Positions 1 to 5,005 of a DNA stretch of 5,005 bases are shown piece by piece. The stretch spans positions 1 to 5,005 of the forward strand of contig SOKM01000087.1 in NCBI GenBank assembly GCA_004375785.1, given 5' to 3'. Within the stretch, counting starts at the first letter, position 1, and each line of letters begins with the position of its first letter. This stretch comes from Candidatus Cloacimonadota bacterium (lineage in GTDB: Bacteria; Hydrothermota; E44-bin80). Under the pieces are notes generated by a model that ran no database searches, was not told where the DNA came from, and worked only from the letters and a program-made list of their open reading frames with translations. The position numbers and the translations under genes were made by a program.

Positions 1-1194
1 CACAAAGCAACAGTTGACAGTTTTACTTATATGTTTCTCCAGGGCACGTCAATGGCAACACCACATGTAGCTGCCCTCGCTGCACTTATTATGTGTCATG
101 ATAGTACATTAACAGCTGCAGATGTAAAACAAGCAATGTATACGACAGCAACAGATCTTGGTTCACCAGGATACGATACCGTCTTTGGTTATGGACTTAT
201 AAATCCTCCCGTTGCCTTGGGCACAGAACCCTTATTTTCTTCGATACCCATAATTCAGAACCCATATTCCCAGCAGTATATTGACATATGGGTTGTGTCC
301 AAAAGACCTTTAATGAATGATTCACCTGATACCTGCAGGGTGACGCTTGCTGGAGAGGATACATATCTGAGTTTCATTAAGAAAGAAGAGCAGACTTATA
401 AAACAGATTTCTCTTTTGATACATCAGGAACTGCGACCATATATGTAACAGCAAGGGATACATCAGATACAAAAGGAAGTATTACGAGAAGCTTTACAGT
501 TACAGAAATCAGCGGCAGCACTGGAGGTTTTGCAGAAAGCGTTGATAGTCTGTTCAGAATTACCATTCCGGGAGATAATTATGACAATACATGTTGGGTA
601 GTAATTGCATCCGAAGAAGCAGTAGAACCACAATCCTCATATACCTATACCCATCTTTCCAAGGTTTATCAATGCGGTCGAGAAGGAAATAGGATTAATG
701 TCCCTTCTGTTATCCGATTTAGGTTTGATAAGGAGATTCTGAACAGTAACAATCTCAGGGATATAGGGATTTACAGGGAGTACGGGGAAGAGCTCGAATA
801 CATCAATACTGAGATTGATGTATCTAATGGGTATGCTTATGCAAAAGTGAGAGAATTCGGAGCATATATTCTCATACTCTGGCCTGGGAGAGGGGAAAGC
901 GCTGAACTTAATACCAAAAAACTCTCGGTTAGCTGTTATCCTGTGCCTGTCTCTCAAAGACTATTTTTCGAATATGCTATTCCTTTTAACTCCTTTGTAG
1001 ATATTACCCTCTATGATATTTCTGGAAGAAGGGTGAAGAGTATTGAAAAAGGTGCTCAGAGGAATTGTGGAATTTATACAGGTTCCTGTATCTTAGAAGA
1101 AAAGCTCGCTTCAGGGATATACTTCCTGAGGATAGCCTTATCAAATGGTTATGAATCTTTTGAAGAAAGCAGAAAAATAATCTTAATGCGTTAA
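1..1194 (+). CDS. Subtilisin-like (S8) serine protease with type IX-like C-terminal sorting domain, 5' partial
   Basis: The reading frame is open from base 1, so the N-terminal part (signal peptide, propeptide, catalytic Asp and His) lies outside the window; 397 residues remain. Seen: LQGTSMATPHVA at window residues 14-25 is the S8 motif around the nucleophilic Ser (codon 49-51), and the catalytic domain closes with FGYGLINPPVAL near residues 62-73. Residues about 85-171 are Thr/Ser-rich beta-type sequence, probably Ig-like. Residues about 178-293 start with FRITIP and include IGIYREYGEELEYI, resembling ZU5-like modules of bacterial surface proteins (inference). Residues about 305-397 match the Por-type tail: YPVP, then VDITLYDISGRRV, LASGIYFLRI and a basic KIILMR end. 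In this family the tail directs export through the type IX system to the cell surface or medium. The likely job is extracellular protein degradation; the substrate is unknown. TAA is at 1192-1194. S8 membership is very sure; the middle domains are less so. Confidence 0.95.
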   Translation, partial: HKATVDSFTYMFLQGTSMATPHVAALAALIMCHDSTLTAADVKQAMYTTATDLGSPGYDTVFGYGLINPPVALGTEPLFSSIPIIQNPYSQQYIDIWVVSKRPLMNDSPDTCRVTLAGEDTYLSFIKKEEQTYKTDFSFDTSGTATIYVTARDTSDTKGSITRSFTVTEISGSTGGFAESVDSLFRITIPGDNYDNTCWVVIASEEAVEPQSSYTYTHLSKVYQCGREGNRINVPSVIRFRFDKEILNSNNLRDIGIYREYGEELEYINTEIDVSNGYAYAKVREFGAYILILWPGRGESAELNTKKLSVSCYPVPVSQRLFFEYAIPFNSFVDITLYDISGRRVKSIEKGAQRNCGIYTGSCILEEKLASGIYFLRIALSNGYESFEESRKIILMR

Positions 1195-1223
1195 AACATA
1201 AAATGATAAACATATAATTAACT

Positions 1224-1247
1224 GTAGGAGCAACCTCCTGGTTGCGA
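1224..1247. repeat. Short REP-like hairpin
   Basis: GCAACC (1230-1235) and GGTTGC (1240-1245) form a perfect 6-bp stem around the loop TCCT. An alternative pairing is AGGAG (1226-1230) with CTCCT (1235-1239), so two mutually exclusive folds are possible. The form GTAGG-GC-rich arm-loop-arm resembles short interspersed hairpin repeats seen between genes in many bacterial genomes. A single copy here cannot prove it is repetitive. It sits about 30 bp after the protease stop and could weakly slow transcription or protect the mRNA end, but it lacks the T-tract of an intrinsic terminator. Confidence 0.4.
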
Positions 1248-1295
1248 TGCTTTAAGTAAAAATCTAATGTATTAATCTAAATAGAGAGGAGATAA

Positions 1296-1349
1296 ATGGG
1301 AAGAATTATAAAAAGGGTAAATTTACAGAATTTTAATATATACTCTTAA
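1296..1349 (+). other. Orphan 17-codon ORF with Shine-Dalgarno (leader peptide or gene remnant)
   Basis: ATG at 1296 is preceded by GAGAGGAG (1284-1291), a good Shine-Dalgarno four bases before the start, and encodes MGRIIKRVNLQNFNIYS before TAA at 1347-1349. The opening is basic and looks like the N-terminus of an ordinary cytoplasmic protein rather than a signal peptide. In the +1 frame the reading would continue through about a dozen more codons (YTLNDDTMITPH) up to TAG, ending just inside the first palindromic repeat. It may be the stub of a decayed gene, a leader peptide, or chance in AT-rich DNA. No homology is claimed. Confidence 0.2.
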
Positions 1350-1350
1350 T
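1322..1350 (+). promoter_or_regulatory. Weak candidate sigma70-type promoter for the lipoprotein-glyQS operon
   Basis: TTTACA (1322-1327, five of six matches to TTGACA) is followed after 17 bp by CTTAAT (1345-1350, four of six matches to TATAAT). Transcription would start near 1357 and put both palindromic repeats in the 5' leader of the operon. In AT-rich DNA such matches are common by chance, and the hit overlaps the orphan ORF, so this is only a candidate. A second -10-like TATAAA lies at 1479-1484 but has no -35 partner at the right distance. Confidence 0.18.
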
Positions 1351-1366
1351 GATGATACTATGATTA

Positions 1367-1407
1367 CACCCCATTAGATATAAAATTATCTAACAGGGCA
1401 GGCAGAT
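1367..1407. repeat. Palindromic repeat, copy 1 (imperfect)
   Basis: First of two related units. Arms CCCCATTAGATA (1369-1380) and TATCTAACAGGG (1387-1398) pair with two mismatches around the 6-nt loop TAAAAT, and the unit ends GCAGGCAGAT. It shares the outer CACCCC, both TTAGATA/TATCTAA inner arms and the trailing GCAGAT with copy 2, which starts 58 bp later. The two mismatches suggest an older or decayed copy of the same element. Confidence 0.75.
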
Positions 1408-1424
1408 TTCAAAAGCAGATTATT

Positions 1425-1466
1425 CACCCCGTTAGATAGAAATATTATCTAACGGGGCAAGCAGAT
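1425..1466. repeat. Palindromic repeat, copy 2 (perfect 12-bp inverted repeat)
   Basis: CCCCGTTAGATA (1427-1438) and TATCTAACGGGG (1446-1457) are exact reverse complements around the 7-nt loop GAAATAT, followed by CAAGCAGAT as in copy 1. The stem is strong enough to fold in RNA. It ends about 50 bp before the lipoprotein start codon and leaves the Shine-Dalgarno free. It is not a classical intrinsic terminator, because no T-run follows on either strand. It is most likely a short interspersed palindrome (MITE- or REP-like); an operator or mRNA-stabilising hairpin is the alternative. Confidence 0.8.
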
Positions 1467-1495
1467 GAAAAACTTAGGTATAAAAATATTAAGTT

Positions 1496-1501
1496 AGGAG
1501 G
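1496..1501 (+). promoter_or_regulatory. Ribosome binding site of the TPR lipoprotein gene
   Basis: AGGAGG is a full anti-Shine-Dalgarno match five bases before ATG at 1507. It fixes the start of the lipoprotein and gives the operon a strong first translation signal. The two coupled genes downstream have weaker sites of their own. Confidence 0.85.
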
Positions 1502-1506
1502 ATCTT

Positions 1507-2079
1507 ATGGTAAAATTGACACTCATCGTTTTCATATGTTTAATACTTGCAGGTTGTCCGGATTTTCCAAGGATTGGTCCTGCGAGTGTTGAGAGGGCGT
1601 GGACCTATTATGATGAAGGAGAATATGACAAAGCGATAAAAGAGTTCGATGATGTTATAGAAGATGAGCCGGACAATGGAGAGGCATACAATGGTCTTGG
1701 ATGGTGTTATGGAAAACTTGGTGAACTTACATCAGCAGTGGATGATTTCAATATTGCTCTTGAGAAGGCTGATACTCTGATTGACCCTTATGCAGGTCTT
1801 ACATTTGTCTATTCCGATATTCCTCAAGACCAGGATTGTGTAGATGCCGCAACAACCCTTATCCAGAGAGATCCATTATACTTCTTTGGTCATGACAATG
1901 ATATAGATGTTGATGATGTTAGACTCGTAAAAGCAAAATCGCTCTGCAATCTTGGGAATTTCACTTCTGCCCTTGTTGAAGTAAAGATACTCAACCCTTC
2001 TTTTAATTGCGATGTTTCCACGCCGGAGGGGAGAGAAGCCCTGCTTGCTGAAATTGAGAGGCTCAGAGGTATTGTCTGA
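1507..2079 (+). CDS. TPR-repeat lipoprotein
   Basis: This 190-residue protein starts with a short type II signal peptide: basic K3, hydrophobic residues 4-15 and the lipobox L-A-G-C with Cys17 as the lipidated residue. Pro, not Asp, follows Cys17, so the inner-membrane retention signal known from enterobacteria is absent and outer-membrane placement is plausible (inference). Residues about 28-59 (AWTYYDEGEYDKAIKEFDDV) and 60-91 (AYNGLGWCYGKLGELTSAVD) are two clear tetratricopeptide repeats. A third, degenerate helix pair at about 137-163 (KAKSLCNLGNFTSALVEV) follows an acidic stretch, DNDIDVDD. TPRs bind other proteins, so a scaffold role in the periplasm or envelope is likely; the partner is unknown. 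It resembles small TPR lipoproteins of FCB and WOR-3-like bacteria. Its TGA shares a base with the glyQ ATG, so it is the first visible gene of the glyQS transcript, although no link to tRNA charging is apparent. Confidence 0.9.
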   Translation: MVKLTLIVFICLILAGCPDFPRIGPASVERAWTYYDEGEYDKAIKEFDDVIEDEPDNGEAYNGLGWCYGKLGELTSAVDDFNIALEKADTLIDPYAGLTFVYSDIPQDQDCVDAATTLIQRDPLYFFGHDNDIDVDDVRLVKAKSLCNLGNFTSALVEVKILNPSFNCDVSTPEGREALLAEIERLRGIV

Positions 2080-2933
2080 TGAATTATCAGGATATGATAC
2101 TCAGGCTTGAGAAGTTCTGGGCAGATTATGGCTGTATCATTATGCAGCCATATAACAGCGAGGTTGGTGCTGGAACATTTAATCCTGCTACGTTCATCAA
2201 GGTGCTTGAGGATAAACCTTATAAAACTGCTTATCTTGAAATAACAAAGAGGCCAAAGGATGGCAGGTATGCAGAAAACCCCAATAGGTTTCAGCAGTTT
2301 TACCAGTTTCAGGTTATTCTTCAGCCCGCACCATTTTCTGTAATTGATATTTACCTTGAGAGTCTTAATTTTCTTGGAATAAAATTAAAAAAATATGACC
2401 TCCGTTTTGTAGAGGATGACTGGGAGTCACCGACACTCGGTGCCTGGGGACTTGGATGGGAAGTATGGATTGATGGACTTGAGATAACACAATTCACTTA
2501 TTTTCAGCAGGTAGGAAGTCTTTCCCTGAAACTTATACCTGCAGAGATAACATACGGGCTCGATAGAATTTCAATGTTTATTCAAAAGACTGATTCAGTT
2601 CTTGAACTCGAATGGGCACCTGGTGTTTTATGGAAAGATGTATACGGGGAAAATGAATATGAGTTTTCAAGGTATAACTTTGAAGAAGCAAATATTGATA
2701 TGTATCGTGAGATTTTCGCTAAATTTAAGATAGAAGCGGAGAGACTACTTGAAAAAGGTCTAATTTACCCCGCTTATAATTATGTAATTAAATGCTCCCA
2801 TATTTTTAATCTTCTTGATGCACGTGGCGCTATAAGTGTTATGGAAAGAAGAGGATATATTGCAGAAGTAAGAAGGCTTTCGGAATCTGTAGCAGAGAAG
2901 ATACGGAGAAAACAAACGGGGGTAAATAATTGA
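2079..2933 (+). CDS. glyQ: Glycine--tRNA ligase alpha subunit
   Basis: This is the class II catalytic subunit of the alpha2-beta2 glycyl-tRNA synthetase in the cytoplasm; it activates glycine with ATP and passes it to tRNA-Gly. It has 284 residues, slightly shorter than the roughly 300 usual for the family. Family blocks in order: WADYGCIIMQPYNSEVGAGT (14-33), motif 2 region RPKDGRYAENPNR (58-70) with FYQFQVILQP, RFVEDDWESPTLGAWGLGWE (109-128), TQFTYFQQVG (137-146), motif 3 ITYGLDRISMFIQ (157-169), and the C-terminal helical block FNLLDARGAISVMERRGYI (243-261). Changes from the commonest sequence are TFNPATF for TFHPATF and RYAENPNR for RYGENPNR. ATG at 2079 overlaps the lipoprotein TGA (TGATG), with AGAGGT at 2065-2070 as a Shine-Dalgarno, so translation is probably coupled. 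The partner glyS follows with a 4-nt overlap. Identity is essentially certain. Confidence 0.98.
   Translation: MNYQDMILRLEKFWADYGCIIMQPYNSEVGAGTFNPATFIKVLEDKPYKTAYLEITKRPKDGRYAENPNRFQQFYQFQVILQPAPFSVIDIYLESLNFLGIKLKKYDLRFVEDDWESPTLGAWGLGWEVWIDGLEITQFTYFQQVGSLSLKLIPAEITYGLDRISMFIQKTDSVLELEWAPGVLWKDVYGENEYEFSRYNFEEANIDMYREIFAKFKIEAERLLEKGLIYPAYNYVIKCSHIFNLLDARGAISVMERRGYIAEVRRLSESVAEKIRRKQTGVNN
2918..2922 (+). promoter_or_regulatory. Weak ribosome binding site for glyS TTG start
   Basis: GGGGG (2918-2922), inside the end of glyQ, lies seven bases before TTG at 2930. It is an imperfect Shine-Dalgarno but the only G-rich site nearby, and together with the overlapping stop codon it supports a coupled start at TTG. 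The first in-frame ATG (2969) would remove the conserved LLIEIGTEE opening of the protein. Confidence 0.5.
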
Positions 2934-5005
2934 GATCAGACCTTCTTATAGAGATTGGCACAGAAGAGATGCCCGCATCATATATAAAACCAGCAGCAGA
3001 AGAATTTTCCCGGAGACTCTCATCTACTTTTACGGAAAGAAACATTCCTTTTGAAAAAAAGGCAGTTTTCTTTACTCCGAGAAGGATTGCTATTCTTTTC
3101 ATGAATATAACGAACTATGATGTAAGGAACCCCAAAAGGGTTTACGGACCACCTGCGGATAGGGCTTTTGATAATGATGGGAAACCGACCGCAGCTGCAG
3201 CTGGATTTGCCAGGTCATATAATAAATCACCGAAGGATTTAAAGGTTGGTCTAAAAAAGGATAAAAAGGTTTGTTACCTTGAGATTAAGGAAAAACCTAA
3301 ACAAACAAAAAAGATAGTAAAGGAAACACTTCCTTCTATTCTTGCTGAACTCTATTTTCCAAAGAAGATGAGATGGGAGGAGAGCGGATTCGAATTTGCA
3401 AGACCAATAAGGTGGTTAGTCTTACTTTTTGGAAAGCATGTATTTAGAGTAAAAATTGCTGGTGTTACTTCATCGAATAGAAGTTTTGGCCCAAGGTTTA
3501 AAAGTTCAAAAAAAATTGTTATAAACGATGCTTCTGCTTATGAAATGGTAATGGAAAAGAATTATGTGATTCCTTCTTTTGAGAAAAGAAAGAGGATGAT
3601 TAAACAAGGAATATCAAGACATTTGATAGGCTCACAAGAGGTAATAGAAGACTTTGAATTGATTGATGAAGTAACAAACTTAGTTGAACACCCGACAATC
3701 TTCAAAGGAAAATTTGATAAAGAATTTCTTACATTACCCAGGGATGTATTAGTTACAGCGATGAGAGAACATCAAAGATATTTTGCAGTTCAAAATAAAG
3801 ATAAAAGGCTTGAACCAATCTACATAGGTGTATCAAACAGCCTTGATGATAACATTGGAGAGATAGTAAAAGACCATAATAGTGTTTTGAGAGCAAGGCT
3901 TAACGATGCAAAGTTCTACTGGCTGGAAGATCTAAAAAAACCTTTAGGTGAGAGAGTTCACGAACTAAAAGGTGTTGAGTGGCACAGAGGGCTCGGAACG
4001 GTTTTTGATAAAACAAAGCGACTTGTCTTACTTTCTTTACACCTTGCAAGAGTATTAGACAAAGGCGAAAAGGAAATTATTAAAAGAGGAGCACTTCTCT
4101 CAAAGACAGACCTTGTGACAAATATGGTAAAAGACGGAAAGGAGTTTACAAAACTTCAAGGTATCATCGGTCGGGAATATGCATTGCAATCCAATGAGAA
4201 GAAGGAAGTTGCTGCTATCATCAGTGAACACTACCTGCCCCGATTTCCTCATGATTCATTACCCTCAACAATAGAATCCGCCATAGTCGGTGTTAGCGAC
4301 AGGATTGATACACTTGTGGGTAATTTTCTTATAGGTGAGATACCTACAGGAAGTATGGACCCATTTGGATTGAGAAGAAACGCTAATAGTCTTATAAGAA
4401 TCATTGACGAGTTTAAGATGCGATTTGCATTAGATGAAATAGTAAAGAATGTTATCACTCTTTACACTTCCCAGGAAAATATTTCTATAAAAATTGATAG
4501 AAAAAAAACACTTCTTAGACTAAAGGAATTTCTTTTAAATAGACTCATTACATATCTCTCTTCATTAGAGATTAGATATGATATTGCTGATGCTGTTTTT
4601 TCTGTATATTTTGATGATATATATGAGACGATTAGAAGAATCAATGCCCTTGATGAAGAAAAGAGAAGTGAGGGTTTTGAAAAGCTTGTGATTGGGCAAA
4701 GGAGGGTGGCAAACATCCTGAAAGGTCTTAAGGTCGAACAAGTGGAAGTGAAAGAACCCCTTTTTGATTGTGAAGCAGAAAAGATACTATGGGAGAACTA
4801 TAACAAAATAAAGAAAAATTTTTCCAATTCTATGGAACAAAATAAATATAGAAATGCGATTAATTCGCTACTCTCTTTTCGAACCTATATTGATAAATTT
4901 TTTGACAATTGTCTTGTGATGACTGATGATATAAGTAGAAGAAACAACAGGATTGCAATGCTCGTAAGAATAAAGAAATTGTTTGATAGTTTTGCAGATT
5001 TCTCA
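2930..5005 (+). CDS. glyS: Glycine--tRNA ligase beta subunit, 3' partial
   Basis: This is the tRNA-binding subunit of the alpha2-beta2 glycyl-tRNA synthetase. The frame is open for 692 codons to the window edge. Family members are about 690-700 residues and end in a stretch like this FDSFADFS, so only a few codons are missing. Start: TTG at 2930 overlaps the glyQ TGA by 4 nt and keeps the conserved LLIEIGTEEMPASY (residues 5-18). Further blocks: YGPPADRAF and AAAGFARS (about 66-85), FARPIRWLV (156-164), VTNLVEHP (248-255), LPRDVLVTAMREHQRYFAV (269-287), the HD-like domain from WHRGLGTVFDKT (351-362) through SKTDLVTNMV and LQGIIGREYA, EHYLPRF (433-439), DRIDTLVGNF (457-466) and PTGSMDPFGLRR (472-483). 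The last part, from about residue 570, is the helical anticodon-binding region, with RNNRIAML near the end. One oddity is SFGPRF where GHRF is usual. The frame is unbroken despite A7 (3054-3060) and A8 (4501-4508) runs. Confidence 0.97.
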   Translation, partial: MRSDLLIEIGTEEMPASYIKPAAEEFSRRLSSTFTERNIPFEKKAVFFTPRRIAILFMNITNYDVRNPKRVYGPPADRAFDNDGKPTAAAAGFARSYNKSPKDLKVGLKKDKKVCYLEIKEKPKQTKKIVKETLPSILAELYFPKKMRWEESGFEFARPIRWLVLLFGKHVFRVKIAGVTSSNRSFGPRFKSSKKIVINDASAYEMVMEKNYVIPSFEKRKRMIKQGISRHLIGSQEVIEDFELIDEVTNLVEHPTIFKGKFDKEFLTLPRDVLVTAMREHQRYFAVQNKDKRLEPIYIGVSNSLDDNIGEIVKDHNSVLRARLNDAKFYWLEDLKKPLGERVHELKGVEWHRGLGTVFDKTKRLVLLSLHLARVLDKGEKEIIKRGALLSKTDLVTNMVKDGKEFTKLQGIIGREYALQSNEKKEVAAIISEHYLPRFPHDSLPSTIESAIVGVSDRIDTLVGNFLIGEIPTGSMDPFGLRRNANSLIRIIDEFKMRFALDEIVKNVITLYTSQENISIKIDRKKTLLRLKEFLLNRLITYLSSLEIRYDIADAVFSVYFDDIYETIRRINALDEEKRSEGFEKLVIGQRRVANILKGLKVEQVEVKEPLFDCEAEKILWENYNKIKKNFSNSMEQNKYRNAINSLLSFRTYIDKFFDNCLVMTDDISRRNNRIAMLVRIKKLFDSFADFS

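Larger units (their letters stand above)
1195..1506. other. Noncoding gap between protease gene and lipoprotein-glyQS operon
   Basis: This stretch of about 310 bp has no convincing full-length gene on either strand. It is AT-rich and contains, in order, a short hairpin with 6-bp arms, two AATCTAA direct repeats (1261-1267 and 1274-1280), an orphan 17-codon ORF with a Shine-Dalgarno, and two copies of a palindromic repeat. Any promoter for the downstream operon should lie here, but no strong -35/-10 pair is evident. No hairpin is followed by a T-run, so the end of the protease transcript is not defined. Confidence 0.7.

Noticed and set aside
637..957. Minus-strand open frame of 106 codons
   Set aside because: Lies wholly inside the protease gene, has no domain-like sequence and is explained as an antisense shadow.
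1004..1213. Minus-strand open frame of 69 codons
   Set aside because: Antisense to the conserved C-terminal sorting domain of the protease; no supporting features.
1427..1457. Rho-independent terminator
   Set aside because: The stem is strong, but no T-run follows on the + strand and no suitable tract precedes it for the - strand.
1367..1466. Possible mini CRISPR array
   Set aside because: Only two diverged copies, a 17-bp gap between them, and strong internal palindromy filling each unit; no cas gene is nearby.
1195..1506. Glycine T-box or glycine riboswitch controlling glyQS
   Set aside because: No T-box sequence (AGGGTGG-like antiterminator core) or glycine-aptamer core was seen, and the gap precedes a lipoprotein gene rather than glyQ itself.
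2839..3102. Minus-strand open frame of 87 codons
   Set aside because: Runs antisense across the glyQ-glyS junction, where both sense frames are strongly conserved.
4501..4508. A8 run in glyS as a programmed frameshift or sequencing error
   Set aside because: The same frame continues cleanly on both sides with the expected GlyS sequence and length, so no shift is needed.
4249..4716. Two minus-strand open frames (4249-4458 and 4462-4716)
   Set aside because: Both are antisense to glyS, and their hydrophobic look reflects complementing a charged, AT-rich coding sequence.

Overview
This AT-rich bacterial window has all recognisable genes on the + strand. It looks like chromosome from an uncultured FCB-type or WOR-3-like (Stahlbacteria, Cloacimonadota and relatives) Gram-negative lineage. 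The evidence is a surface protease ending in a type IX secretion-like C-terminal sorting domain, a lipobox lipoprotein, a two-subunit (alpha/beta) glycyl-tRNA synthetase, and hairpin repeats in the only sizeable gap. The phylum is an inference; the Gram-negative character is better supported.

Layout: (1) 1-1194 is the 3' part of a subtilisin-family (S8) serine protease gene. It enters just before the catalytic-Ser motif GTSMATP and continues through an Ig-like region, a ZU5-like region and a sorting domain. (2) 1195-1506 is a noncoding gap of about 310 bp. It holds a short REP-like hairpin, a 17-codon orphan ORF with a good Shine-Dalgarno, and two tandem copies of a palindromic repeat of about 41 bp, the second a perfect 12-bp inverted repeat. 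(3) 1507-2079 is a small TPR lipoprotein. (4) 2079-2933 is glyQ, the glycyl-tRNA synthetase alpha subunit. (5) 2930-5005 is glyS, the beta subunit, read from a TTG codon and open to the window edge, probably only a few codons short of its end.

Genes 3-5 are packed with overlaps of 1 and 4 nt, so they almost certainly form one translationally coupled operon. GlyQ (catalytic) and GlyS (tRNA binding) together make the alpha2-beta2 enzyme that charges tRNA-Gly. The lipoprotein has no evident role in translation and seems to share the transcript by position. The protease is a separate unit upstream.

I see no wholly new system. The least explained part is the gap: palindromic repeats directly upstream of the operon, and a recurring ATCTAA/TTAGAT motif. 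No tRNA, rRNA, CRISPR array, transposase or convincing rho-independent terminator was found.
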